This document shows positions 9,087 to 17,845 of a stretch of DNA of 64,000 bases, piece by piece (position 1 is the first letter of the stretch; every line of letters begins with the position of its first letter). The notes below the pieces were generated by a model. That model saw only the letters and a list, made by a program, of their open reading frames with translations, was not told the DNA's origin and made no database searches. Both the position numbers and the translations under genes were made by a program. Origin of the DNA: Streptomyces jeddahensis (GTDB lineage: Bacteria; Actinomycetota; Actinomycetes; Streptomycetales; Streptomycetaceae); contig NZ_LOHS01000027.1 in NCBI RefSeq assembly GCF_001642995.1, positions 1 through 64,000 on the forward strand, in the 5' to 3' direction.

Positions 9087-9731
9087 AATCAGTCCTTTCG
9101 GCAGGCATGATCGTCCCCCTTCTGGGACGACCTGTGCCGCGCTGGTACCGAACTCCCCATGGAGCGGTGACTGGGCGTGACTCTAAGCCCGGTCCCTGGC
9201 CAGAGGCATCTACGCGGGCTGCCTTGTGACTTTCTTGTTATGCCGCGCCGGAATCGACCATTCCGCAAAGGTGACTCTCGGCCGGTTTGGTGGAATTCCC
9301 AAAAGTCCACATTTTGAGAATCCGCACTTCCCCTCGTGGGTGGGCCGACCTGGGGGGAATGTCGTCGGGGGCGCTGTGGAGTGGCCGGGAAAGATCACGT
9401 GAGTACGCTCCGCCGGAGATAAATCCGGGCTGCTGTATTGCGCGCGTGTTACGGAGCGTTACATTCAGGAAGGCGAGCCTGGCGTGCAGGGGGAGCCTCG
9501 CGCGCCGGGTCACGGATATCCGTGGCGTCTGTATCCCGGCCGAGCCGGCTGCTTGGACAGGCCGACAAGATGGCCGATGCCGGCCGGTTCGGTGCGGCTG
9601 AACCGGCCGGCGGGCTCGGCCCGGGCGTCGGCCGGACGGCGGCCGTGGCGGGAAAGGTCCCAGGCGGCGGCCGTGGCTGGAACGGCGCCGTTCCGCCGGG
9701 GGCCCGCGCGGGGTGCGGGCCCGCGGGGTCG
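9087..9731. other. 645-bp non-coding region upstream of livJ
   Basis: No convincing gene on either strand. It is more A/T-rich than its surroundings near 9240-9320. Visible elements are an inverted repeat GTGGA/TCCAC with an 11-nt centre at 9290-9310, and two GTTAC direct repeats 10 nt apart at 9448-9452 and 9458-9462. The end near 9680-9731 is G/C-rich and lies behind the protease stop. It probably holds the livJ promoter and operators, but no -35/-10 pair could be fixed. Confidence 0.5.
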
Positions 9732-10604
9732 CTAGGGCAGCTTCACGTACGGCGCGAGGAAGGCCCGTGCGGCGGGAGTGTCCAGCCGGTACGTCACGTT
9801 CGTCGCGTAGCACGGGGTGTCGCCGGTGATGGTCGTGGCGGCGAGGATGTTCTTGCCGTCGATGACCGCGAAGTTGGGGCCGCCCGAATCGCCGTAGCAG
9901 GCGCCTCCGTTGCCCTGAGGGGCGGTCATGGCGAGGCGCACCCAGGCGTCGTTGAGGGCGTCGAAGGTCTCGGGGGCCTTCATGCGGACCCCGCCGCCGG
10001 GGTGGGTGTGGCCGCCGGGGCCGTTGACGGCCTCCTGCGTGCCGTATCCGGCGACGAACCAGTCCGTGGAGTTCAGGCCCTGCGGGCGGAGCGCGCCCAG
10101 CTGGTTCGCGGTCGGCAGGGTGGCCGGGGTGAACGACCAGCGGGACTTGACCTTCGCGGCGGGCAGTTCGACGACCGAGATGTCGTGCGTGTCCGAGGCG
10201 GGGCCCGGGTAGTCGGGGTGGCTGTGGGCGGTGCCCTGGACGGCGACGGCGTTCGCCTGGGCGGCCGGGTCGCCCGGGTACTTCTTCGCGGCGGCGTCGA
10301 GACCGGCCTGCACGTCCTGATCGAGCGAGACGTAGAACTTCACGTTGTCCGGCCAGTCGGTGGTGCAGTGCGCGGCGGTCAGGAACGTGTCGGAGTCGAT
10401 CATGGTGCCGGAGCAGACCCAGTCGACCCGGTCCGGGGTTGCCGGGTCGTCGTCGTTGTCCCAGGTGGCGACGAGCGCCCCGACCTCGGTGCGTTCGGGT
10501 GCCGGCGTGGCGTTGTAGGAGTTGATCGCGGAGGAGGGCAGCGCGGTGGCGAGCACGGCGGCACAGGCCGCTGCGGTGACGGCGGTGGCGCGTATGGCGG
10601 TCAA
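9732..10604 (-). CDS. secreted trypsin-like serine protease
   Basis: An S1-family extracellular protease. With the TTG start at 10604 (AGAGG 6 nt upstream) it has 290 residues and a clean signal peptide (TAIRATAVTAAACAAVLATALPSSA) ending in an A-x-A-like site. The triad is visible: His in TAAHC (about 79), Asp in DTHDISVVEL (about 141) and Ser in GDSGGP (about 240). The region after the active-site His has an acidic, Ala-rich insert. No pro-region is obvious. No ATG or GTG lies at a sensible place, and longer frames would bury the signal peptide. It stands alone; the substrate is unknown. Confidence 0.88.
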   Translation of the reverse strand: MTAIRATAVTAAACAAVLATALPSSAINSYNATPAPERTEVGALVATWDNDDDPATPDRVDWVCSGTMIDSDTFLTAAHCTTDWPDNVKFYVSLDQDVQAGLDAAAKKYPGDPAAQANAVAVQGTAHSHPDYPGPASDTHDISVVELPAAKVKSRWSFTPATLPTANQLGALRPQGLNSTDWFVAGYGTQEAVNGPGGHTHPGGGVRMKAPETFDALNDAWVRLAMTAPQGNGGACYGDSGGPNFAVIDGKNILAATTITGDTPCYATNVTYRLDTPAARAFLAPYVKLP

Positions 10605-10836
10605 GAAGTACCTCTTCGATGGAAGTGGGACCGGATGTTCTCCTGTGGGGGGTGAGCGCCAGTGAAGCGTCTGGGGAGGTCCCCGACAAGTGGGGATCTC
10701 CCTAGGCCCTGTAAGCGGGTGGGGAGTTGAGTCGCCCCGCCGTGTCGGAACCGGTTCGTCGGCGGGCAGGAGCGGCCGCCCTGCCGGGCTGGAGCGGAGG
10801 CTGACCTGCACCGCCCGGCGGGGTGCGCGCCGGGCG

Positions 10837-11325
10837 TCAGCCCGCGGCGCGGATGTGCTCCTCGTCGCTGGGGCCTACGTCCCGCAGCAGGCACGTCAGC
10901 CGTGCCGTGCAGACGCGCTTGTCCTGCTCGTCCGTGATGACGATCTCGTACGTGGCCGTGGAGCGGCCCCGGTGCAGCGGCGTCGCGACGCCGGTCACCA
11001 GGCCCGAGCGCACCCCGCGGTGGTGCGTGCAGTTGAGGTCGACGCCGACGGCGATCTTCGTGCTGCCGGCGTGCAGCATCGAGCCGACCGAGCCGAGGGT
11101 CTCGGCGAGCACGGCGGAGGCGCCGCCGTGCAGCAGACCGTACGGCTGGGTGTTGCCCTCGACGGGCATGGTGCCGACGACGCGGTCCGCCGACGCCTCC
11201 TTGATCTCGATGCCCATACGGGTGCCGAGGTGCCCCGCGGAGAAGAGCGCGGGCAGGTCGACGCCGAGCGAGGCGTACTCGTCGATGACCTCTTGCGGGA
11301 ACTTGACCGTGTGCTGTTCGCCCAT
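10837..11325 (-). CDS. PaaI/YbgC-type hotdog thioesterase
   Basis: A hotdog-fold acyl-CoA thioesterase of the PaaI type. In 162 residues the core contains QPYGLLHGGASAVLAETLGSVGS, matching the family motif in which HGG and the following catalytic acidic residue line the active site, and then a second half with VGVDLNCTHHRGVRSG. The N-terminal 40 residues (EVIDEYASLGVDLPALF) are a short helical cap. ATG at 11325 is chosen; GGAG lies 12 nt upstream, rather far. It releases acyl groups from CoA, substrate not predictable. It is co-directional with, but not obviously in one operon with, the oxidoreductase upstream. Confidence 0.85.
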   Translation of the reverse strand: MGEQHTVKFPQEVIDEYASLGVDLPALFSAGHLGTRMGIEIKEASADRVVGTMPVEGNTQPYGLLHGGASAVLAETLGSVGSMLHAGSTKIAVGVDLNCTHHRGVRSGLVTGVATPLHRGRSTATYEIVITDEQDKRVCTARLTCLLRDVGPSDEEHIRAAG

Positions 11326-11479
11326 GGGGTGGCCGGGCTCCGTTCGTTGTCTCGCCGCCGTAGCCGTACGGCGGTGCATGGCAGGTGCACCGTTCTATCA
11401 GGACAGCTGAGCGAACGCTTAGCCCGGGTGTTCTGTTCCCGCCGGGGGGCCTGCTGTGCTGCAGCTCACCGGGATGTGC

Positions 11480-13750
11480 TCAGCGCCGCTCCAGGCGTAT
11501 GACGACGGACTTGCTCACGGGCGTGTTGCTGGTGTCGGCGGTCGCGTCGAGCGGGACCAGGACGTTGGTCTCCGGGTAGTACGCCGCGGCGCAGCCGCGC
11601 GTGGTGGGGTAGTGCACCACCCGGAAGCCGGGCGCACGCCGCTCCACGCCGTCCTCCCACTCGCCGACCAGGTCCGCGTACGCCCCGTCGGCCAGGCCGA
11701 GCTCGGCCGCGTCGTCCGCGTTGACCAGGACGACCCGGCGGCCGTTCTTGATGCCGCGGTAGCGGTCGTCGAGGCCGTAGATCGTGGTGTTGTACTGGTC
11801 GTGCGAGCGCAGTGTCTGCAGCAGCAGACGGCCCTCGGGGACCTCGGGGTACTCCACGGGGGCGGCCGTGAAGTTGGCCTTGCCGGTGGCCGTCGGGAAG
11901 CGGCGCTCGTCGCGCGGGGCGTGCGGCAGGACGAAGCCTCCGGGGCGTGCCACGCGCGCGTTGAAGTCCTCGAAGCCGGGGACGACGCGTGCGATGCGGT
12001 CGCGGATCGTCGCGTAGTCCTTCTCGAACTCCTCCCACGGGGTGCGGCTGTCCTCGCCGAGGACCCGCCGCGCGAGACGGCACACGATGGCCGGCTCGGA
12101 CAGCAGGTGGGGGCTGGCCGGCTCCAGGCGGCCGCGCGAGGCGTGCACCATGCTCATGGAGTCCTCGACGGTCACGAACTGCTCGCCACTGCCCTGCAGG
12201 TCCCGCTCGGTGCGGCCCAGCGTGGGCAGGATCAGGGCCCGGGCGCCGGTGACCGTGTGGGAGCGGTTGAGCTTCGTCGAGACGTGCACGGTCAGGCGGG
12301 CGCGGCGCATCGCCGCCTCGGTCACCTCGGTGTCGGGCGAGGCCGACACGAAGTTGCCGCCCATCGCGAAGAAGACTTTCGCCTCGCCGTCGCGGAGCGC
12401 GCGGATGGCCCGTACGACGTCGAAGCCGTGCTCGCGCGGGGGCGCGAAGCCGAACTCCCTCTCCAGCGCGTCCAGGAAGGCGGGCGCGGGGCGCTCGAAG
12501 ATGCCCATCGTGCGGTCGCCCTGCACGTTCGAGTGACCGCGCACGGGGCACACGCCCGCGCCGGGGCGGCCGATGTTGCCGCGGAGCAGCAGAAAGTTGA
12601 CCACCTCGCGGATGGTCGGCACCGCGTGCTTGTGCTGGGTCAGGCCCATCGCCCAGCACACGACCGTGCGCTTCGAGGCCAGCACCATGCGCAGGGCTTC
12701 CTCGATCTTCTCGCGTGTGAGGCCGGTCGCGGTGAGCGTCTCGTCCCAGTCGGCGGCCCGCGCGGCCTGAGCGAACTCCTCGTACCCATGGGTGTGCTCG
12801 CGGACGAACTCCTCGTCGACCGCGCCGTCTGTCTCGAGGATCAGCTTGTTGAGGAGCCGGAACAGGGCCTGGTCGCCGCCGATGCGGATCTGCAGGAACA
12901 GGTCCGTGAGCGCCGCGCCCTTGGTGAGGCCCTTGGGGGTCTGCGGGTTCTTGAACCGCTCCAGCCCCGCCTCGGGCAGCGGGTTGACGGAGATGATCCG
13001 CGCGCCGTTCGCCTTCGCCTTCTCCAGGGCCGTGAGCATCCGGGGGTGGTTCGTGCCCGGATTCTGCCCGGCCACGATGATCAGGTCCGCCTGGTAGAGG
13101 TCCTCCAGCAAGACGCTGCCCTTGCCGATGCCGATGGTCTCGGTGAGCGCGGAGCCCGAGGACTCGTGGCACATGTTGGAGCAGTCCGGCAGGTTGTTCG
13201 TACCGAACTCGCGGGCGAACAGCTGGTAGAGGAACGCGGCCTCATTGCTGGTGCGGCCCGAGGCGTAGAAGACGGCCTCGTCCGGCGAGGCGAGGGCCTC
13301 CAGCTCCTCGGCGATGATGTCGAAGGCCCGCTCCCACGGCACCGCCTCGTAGTGATCGGCGCCCTCCGCCAGATACATGGGGTGCGTGAGCCGGCCCTGC
13401 TGGCCCAGCCAGTAGCCGCTGCGGGTCGCGAGGTCCGCCACAGAGTGCTCGGCGAAGAAGTCGGGCGTGACGCGGCGCAGCGTGGCCTCCTCGGCGACCG
13501 CCTTCGCGCCGTTCTCACAGAACTCCGCCGTGTGCCGGTGCTCCGGCTCGGGCCAGGCGCAGCCGGGGCAGTCGAAGCCGTCCTTCTGGTTCACGCGCAG
13601 CAGCGTCAGCGTCGTGCGGCGCACGCCCATCTGCTGCTGGGCCATGCGCAGCGAGTGGCCGATCGCGGGCAGGCCCGCGGCAGCGTGCTGGGGGGCCGCG
13701 ACCTGCGGCGCGTCCTGGACCGGGTCGCCGGCGGGCGGCTTGGTGGCCAT
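11480..13750 (-). CDS. FdhF/YdeP-family molybdopterin oxidoreductase
   Basis: A cytoplasmic Mo-bisMGD enzyme of the formate-dehydrogenase-alpha-like family (YdeP type). The 756 residues show an N-terminal cysteine motif in GFDCPGCAWPEPEH and CENGAKA, then MGD-binding segments (YASGRTSNEAAFLYQLFAREFG, NMCHESSGSAL, VAGQNPGTNHPRML) and the C-terminal molydopterin-dinucleotide-binding domain (LLLQTLRSHDQYNTTIYGLDDRYRGI). ATG at 13750 follows GAGGAG. No partner subunits or FdhD are next to it. The reaction of YdeP-type enzymes is not established; they have been connected with acid and formate metabolism. A weak PafBC-like promoter lies 60 nt upstream. Confidence 0.9.
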   Translation of the reverse strand: MATKPPAGDPVQDAPQVAAPQHAAAGLPAIGHSLRMAQQQMGVRRTTLTLLRVNQKDGFDCPGCAWPEPEHRHTAEFCENGAKAVAEEATLRRVTPDFFAEHSVADLATRSGYWLGQQGRLTHPMYLAEGADHYEAVPWERAFDIIAEELEALASPDEAVFYASGRTSNEAAFLYQLFAREFGTNNLPDCSNMCHESSGSALTETIGIGKGSVLLEDLYQADLIIVAGQNPGTNHPRMLTALEKAKANGARIISVNPLPEAGLERFKNPQTPKGLTKGAALTDLFLQIRIGGDQALFRLLNKLILETDGAVDEEFVREHTHGYEEFAQAARAADWDETLTATGLTREKIEEALRMVLASKRTVVCWAMGLTQHKHAVPTIREVVNFLLLRGNIGRPGAGVCPVRGHSNVQGDRTMGIFERPAPAFLDALEREFGFAPPREHGFDVVRAIRALRDGEAKVFFAMGGNFVSASPDTEVTEAAMRRARLTVHVSTKLNRSHTVTGARALILPTLGRTERDLQGSGEQFVTVEDSMSMVHASRGRLEPASPHLLSEPAIVCRLARRVLGEDSRTPWEEFEKDYATIRDRIARVVPGFEDFNARVARPGGFVLPHAPRDERRFPTATGKANFTAAPVEYPEVPEGRLLLQTLRSHDQYNTTIYGLDDRYRGIKNGRRVVLVNADDAAELGLADGAYADLVGEWEDGVERRAPGFRVVHYPTTRGCAAAYYPETNVLVPLDATADTSNTPVSKSVVIRLERR

Positions 13751-13812
13751 CGCTGCTCCTCTTCGGGACCCCCTGCGGCCCCTTTCGATCGCATGTGTGG
13801 CGTACGTCTCCG

Positions 13813-13835
13813 ATCCTTGCACGTCCCGCTGACAA
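13813..13835 (-). promoter_or_regulatory. weak PafBC-type promoter match before the oxidoreductase
   Basis: On the minus strand TTGTCAGCG (13835-13827), 8 nt, then AAGGAT (13818-13813). The consensus is TTGTCRGTG-N8-TAnnnT; this copy differs at GTG (GCG) and in the first base of the -10. It faces the stronger copy before polA, so the divergent region has two back-to-back boxes. Confidence 0.45.
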
Positions 13836-13900
13836 CGGCGGTGGGTGGGCGGCCACGGCGCTGCAAGCATGGGTTGGCCCGGCTGCGGTGGCGGGCTCGG

Positions 13901-13923
13901 TTGTCAGTGGGCCGTGGCAGGAT
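13901..13923 (+). promoter_or_regulatory. PafBC-type DNA-damage promoter of polA
   Basis: TTGTCAGTG (13901-13909), 8 nt, CAGGAT (13918-13923). It matches TTGTCRGTG-N8-TAnnnT except C for T at the first -10 base. The start codon follows 7 nt later, so the transcript probably begins at or next to GTG 13931 and is leaderless; no Shine-Dalgarno is needed. Confidence 0.75.
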
Positions 13924-13930
13924 CGGGGGC

Positions 13931-16654
13931 GTGGCAGAGACAGCATCGAAGAAGACCGAGAAGACGACCGCCGGGGACCGGCCGCGCCTGATGCTCATGG
14001 ACGGGCACTCGCTGGCGTACCGCGCGTTCTTCGCGCTGCCCGCGGAGAACTTCACCACCGCGACAGGACAGCCGACGAACGCGATCTACGGCTTCGCGTC
14101 GATGCTGGCGAACACGCTGCGCGACGAGTCGCCCACGCACTTCGCGGTGGCGTTCGACGTGTCCCGCAAGACCTGGCGGGCGGAGCAGTTCGCGGAGTAC
14201 AAGGCGAACCGCTCCAAGACCCCGGACGAGTTCAAGGGCCAGGTCGAGCTGATCGGCGAGCTGCTCGACGCGATGCACACCGAGCGGTTCGCGGTGGACG
14301 GCTTCGAGGCGGACGACGTCATCGCCACACTCGCCACACAGGCCGAGGCCCAGGGCTTCGAGGTGCTGATCGTCACCGGGGACCGGGACGCGTTCCAGCT
14401 GGTCAGCGACCATGTCACGGTGCTGTATCCGACGAAGGGCGTCTCCGAGCTCACCCGGTTCACGCCGGAGAAGGTCCAGGAGAAGTACGGCCTGACGCCC
14501 GCGCAGTACCCCGACTTCGCGGCGCTGCGCGGCGACCCGTCGGACAACCTTCCGGGCATTCCGGGCGTCGGCGAGAAGACGGCCACGAAGTGGATCAACC
14601 AGTTCGGTTCGTTCGCCGAGCTGGTGGAGCGCGTCGACGAGGTCAAGGGCAAGGCCGGGCAGAACCTCCGCGACCACCTGGAGGCGGTGAAGATGAATCG
14701 CCTGCTCACGGAGATGGTGCGGGACGTCGAGCTGCCCAAGACCGTCGACGACCTGGCCCGCGCCCCGTACGACCGCAAGGCCGTCGCGCTGTTCCTGGAC
14801 ACTCTGGAGATCCGCAACCCGTCGCTGCGCGAGCGGCTGCTCGCCGTCGACCCCGGCGCACAGGAGGCCGAGGAGGCACCGGTCAGCGAGGGTGTCGAGC
14901 TGCACGGTGCTGTGCTGCGTGCGGGTGAGGTGGCGCCCTGGCTCGCCGAGCACGGCAAGGCGGTGCTGGGCCTGGCCACGGTCGACTCCTGGAAGCTCGG
15001 CAGCGGCGCGGTCGCCGAGATCGCGCTCGCGGCCGCCGGGGGAGCGGCCGCCTGGTTCGACCCGACGCAGCTCGACGAGGCCGACGAGACCGCGTTCGCA
15101 CAGTGGCTCGCCGACCCCGCCAAACCCAAGGTGCTGCACAACGCCAAGGGCGCCATGCGCGTCTTCGCCGAGCACGGCTGGAGCGTCGAGGGCGTGACCA
15201 TGGACACGGCCCTCGCCGCGTATCTGGTCAAGCCTGGCCGCCGCTCCTTCGCGCTGGACGCCCTGTCCCTGGAGTACCTGGGCCGTGAGCTGGCACCGGC
15301 CGCCGCGGCCGACGGGCAGCTCGCCTTCGGCACCGACGAGCAGGCCGAGGCCGAGGCGCTCATGGTGCAGGCCCGCACCATCCTCGACCTGGGCACCGCC
15401 TTCGGCGATCGGCTGCGGGACGTGGGCGCCGCCGAGCTGCTGCGCGACATGGAGCTGCCCACGTCCGAGCTCCTCGCCCGCATGGAGCGGCACGGCATCG
15501 CCGCCGACCGCCCACACCTCGAGGCCATGGAGCAGATGTTCGCGGGCGCCGTGCAGCAGGCTATAAAGGAGGCGCACGCCTCCGTCGGCCACGAGTTCAA
15601 CCTCGGCTCGCCCAAGCAGCTCCAGGAAGTCCTCTTCGGCGAACTCGCCCTGCCCAAGACCAAGAAGACGAAGACGGGCTACACGACGGACGCGGACGCG
15701 CTCGCCTGGCTGGCCGCGCAGACCGACCACGAACTGCCCGTGATCATGCTGCGCCACCGCGAGCAGGCGAAGCTGCGCGTCACCGTCGAGGGCCTGATCA
15801 AGACGATCGCCGAGGACGGCCGCATCCACACCACCTTCAACCAGACGGTGGCGGCGACGGGCCGGCTGTCCTCCACCGACCCGAACCTGCAGAACATCCC
15901 GGTGCGCACGGACGAGGGCCGCGCCATCCGCCGCGGCTTCGTCGTCGGCGAGGGCTTCGAGTCCCTCATGACCGCCGACTACAGCCAGATCGAGCTGCGC
16001 GTCATGGCCCATCTGTCCGAGGACGAGGGCCTTCTCGAGGCGTTCACCTCCGGCGAGGACCTGCACACCACCGTCGCCTCGCAGGTGTTCTCTGTGGAGC
16101 GGTCCGCGGTCGACGCCGAGATGCGCCGCAAGATCAAGGCCATGTCGTACGGCCTGGCGTACGGTCTTTCGGCCTTCGGCCTCTCGCAGCAGCTGAACAT
16201 CGAGGCCGCCGAGGCGCGCGGGCTGATGGAGACGTACTTCGAGCGGTTCGGCGGAGTGCGCGACTATCTGCGCCGTGTCGTCGACGAGGCCCGCGCCACC
16301 GGGTACACGGAGACGCTGTTCGGCCGCCGCCGCTATCTGCCCGACCTGAACAGCGACAACCGGCAGCGCCGCGAGATGGCCGAGCGGATGGCGCTCAACG
16401 CGCCGATCCAGGGCACCGCTGCCGACATCGTCAAGCTCGCGATGCTCAAGGTGGACCGGGCGCTGACCGAGGCGCAGCTGAAGTCGCGCATGCTGCTCCA
16501 GGTCCACGACGAGATCGTCCTCGAGATCGCCCCCGGCGAACGGGAGGCGGCCGAGGAGATCGTCCGCCGCGAGATGGCGTCGGCGGTGCAGCTGCGGGCG
16601 CCGCTGGATGTTTCGGTGGGCGTGGGGGCGGACTGGGAGTCGGCGGCGCATTAG
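13931..16654 (+). CDS. polA: DNA polymerase I
   Basis: Gap-filling and Okazaki-fragment-processing polymerase with an N-terminal 5'-3' nuclease. In 907 residues the FEN domain spans about 18-320 (LMDGHSLAYRAFFAL, AFDVSRKTWR, VTGDRDAFQLV, GDPSDNLPGIPGVGEKTA). The central 3'-5' exonuclease fold (about 345-520) lacks the catalytic D-x-E (LATVDSWKLGSG), so proofreading is absent, as in other actinobacterial PolA. The polymerase domain has motif A DYSQIELRV, motif B RRKIKAMSYGLAYGLSAFG and motif C QVHDEIVLE. GTG 13931 is chosen because homology starts there and a promoter box ends 7 nt before it. The frame stays open far upstream only as the antisense shadow of the oxidoreductase gene. Confidence 0.97.
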   Translation: MAETASKKTEKTTAGDRPRLMLMDGHSLAYRAFFALPAENFTTATGQPTNAIYGFASMLANTLRDESPTHFAVAFDVSRKTWRAEQFAEYKANRSKTPDEFKGQVELIGELLDAMHTERFAVDGFEADDVIATLATQAEAQGFEVLIVTGDRDAFQLVSDHVTVLYPTKGVSELTRFTPEKVQEKYGLTPAQYPDFAALRGDPSDNLPGIPGVGEKTATKWINQFGSFAELVERVDEVKGKAGQNLRDHLEAVKMNRLLTEMVRDVELPKTVDDLARAPYDRKAVALFLDTLEIRNPSLRERLLAVDPGAQEAEEAPVSEGVELHGAVLRAGEVAPWLAEHGKAVLGLATVDSWKLGSGAVAEIALAAAGGAAAWFDPTQLDEADETAFAQWLADPAKPKVLHNAKGAMRVFAEHGWSVEGVTMDTALAAYLVKPGRRSFALDALSLEYLGRELAPAAAADGQLAFGTDEQAEAEALMVQARTILDLGTAFGDRLRDVGAAELLRDMELPTSELLARMERHGIAADRPHLEAMEQMFAGAVQQAIKEAHASVGHEFNLGSPKQLQEVLFGELALPKTKKTKTGYTTDADALAWLAAQTDHELPVIMLRHREQAKLRVTVEGLIKTIAEDGRIHTTFNQTVAATGRLSSTDPNLQNIPVRTDEGRAIRRGFVVGEGFESLMTADYSQIELRVMAHLSEDEGLLEAFTSGEDLHTTVASQVFSVERSAVDAEMRRKIKAMSYGLAYGLSAFGLSQQLNIEAAEARGLMETYFERFGGVRDYLRRVVDEARATGYTETLFGRRRYLPDLNSDNRQRREMAERMALNAPIQGTAADIVKLAMLKVDRALTEAQLKSRMLLQVHDEIVLEIAPGEREAAEEIVRREMASAVQLRAPLDVSVGVGADWESAAH

Positions 16655-16690
16655 CCCCTGGCGGGGCGGCTTCTGGTGTGGGCCGTCGTC

Positions 16691-17557
16691 TTACTCGCGG
16701 GCGACTGACGCCTCCGCGGCCGCGGAGGCGTCAGCAACGGCGGGGGCGACCGGCCTCGCCGCCCGCAGCCCCCGCACCCCCACCCCGTACACGACAACCC
16801 CCACAGCCAAACCCGCCCCCGCCCCAAAACACAGCGTCGGGATCAGTTCCCAGGGCTTGGCGGTCTCACCCCAGTAGGCCCACCAGCGCAGTGCCCGATG
16901 CGTCGCGCCCACAGCCGCGCATCCGCCGATCAGAAGACCTGCCAACCACCGCCCACCAACGGACAATTCAGGCACACCCACCCGCTCGGCGGGCGGTACC
17001 CGACGCAGCGCGGAGGCGACGAACACGGCGATCACCACCAGGGCCAGCGCCGAACCGCCGTACTGCGCGTACCAGTACAGCGGCGAGCCCGCGACCTCCT
17101 CGCCGAGCACCGGGAACACCCGCATCCCCCACCGGTCGAGATGTGTGAACGTATCCCACACGGCATGCGTGACCGCCCCGAGCACCGCGGAGAGATACCC
17201 CCACACGATCAACGGCCCCAGCGACCGCCGCACCCGCTCTCCGGATCCGCCGCGCAACAGCGCATACGTACGGCCCTGCCAGGCGCGCGGCAGCAGCGCC
17301 ACCAATGGCTCGCGCAGCACCCGCCAGACACCGACGAGCGCCGCCGCGATGAGGGCGTCGACCGTGAACACCCCTACGGCGGAGTGTGTGACATCCCCGA
17401 ACTCCATGGCTCCGGGAAGAACACTCGCCGCGAAGTACGTCATGTCGGGCGCAAAGGAACCCGCGACGAGCATCGACGGAATCAACGGGCCCCGCCCGGT
17501 TCCGTCACGGCGGATCACCGGCAGTACTGCGGCCGCATGGCTGAGCGTGAACGGCAA
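16691..17557 (-). CDS. DUF4184 membrane protein
   Basis: A multi-pass membrane protein of the DUF4184 family, function unknown. The family N-terminus PFTLSHAAAVLPV is present and SMLVAGSFAPDMTYF follows, both typical. About six hydrophobic segments can be counted (GDVTHSAVGVFTVDALIAAALVGVW, LGPLIVWGYLSAVLGAVTHAVWDTF, SALALVVIAVFVASAL, WLAGLLIGGCAAVGA, LIPTLCFGAGAGLAVGVVVYGVGV). I take TTG at 17557, since it puts PFTLSH right after the initiator and has GAGGGGGG upstream; ATG 17581 would add eight residues. His and Asp in THAVWDTFTH resemble metal-dependent phospholipase/hydrolase-like proteins, but this is only a resemblance. It is convergent to polA. Confidence 0.8.
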   Translation of the reverse strand: MPFTLSHAAAVLPVIRRDGTGRGPLIPSMLVAGSFAPDMTYFAASVLPGAMEFGDVTHSAVGVFTVDALIAAALVGVWRVLREPLVALLPRAWQGRTYALLRGGSGERVRRSLGPLIVWGYLSAVLGAVTHAVWDTFTHLDRWGMRVFPVLGEEVAGSPLYWYAQYGGSALALVVIAVFVASALRRVPPAERVGVPELSVGGRWLAGLLIGGCAAVGATHRALRWWAYWGETAKPWELIPTLCFGAGAGLAVGVVVYGVGVRGLRAARPVAPAVADASAAAEASVARE

Positions 17558-17845
17558 GAGGCCCCCCTCGGACAGTTCCATTGATCGCGCCGCCCCGAAC
17601 GTTCTCCGGTGCCTGCGCCCCTTCACCGTGTCGCGATCAGCGCCGCCCAGTATGCGGGACGCGCCGATCGGCCCGATGCGGGCGGCGCGGACGTGAACGA
17701 TGGCCGAAATCGGGAGGTGGCCAACCGGTGAATATCGGGCACGAACAGGTGTCCTGGGGCCCCAAGTTGTCGTAGTGTCACGTGGGTCGACGCGCTGGGG
17801 AGCGCGGACGGTCCCGCACGATCGGCAATGGGAGGGGTTCTCGGA

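Noticed and set aside
9448..9462. GlnR-binding site before livJ.
   Set aside because: The GTTAC/GTTAC spacing is 10 nt, whereas GlnR half-sites need about 11 nt with a GNAAC partner; kept only as an unassigned direct repeat.
11456..13930. An open reading frame in the polA frame extending about 825 codons upstream of the polA start.
   Set aside because: It lies exactly antisense to the FdhF/YdeP-type oxidoreductase gene and its residues are Arg/Gly/Ala-rich with no homology; polA homology and the promoter box begin at 13931.
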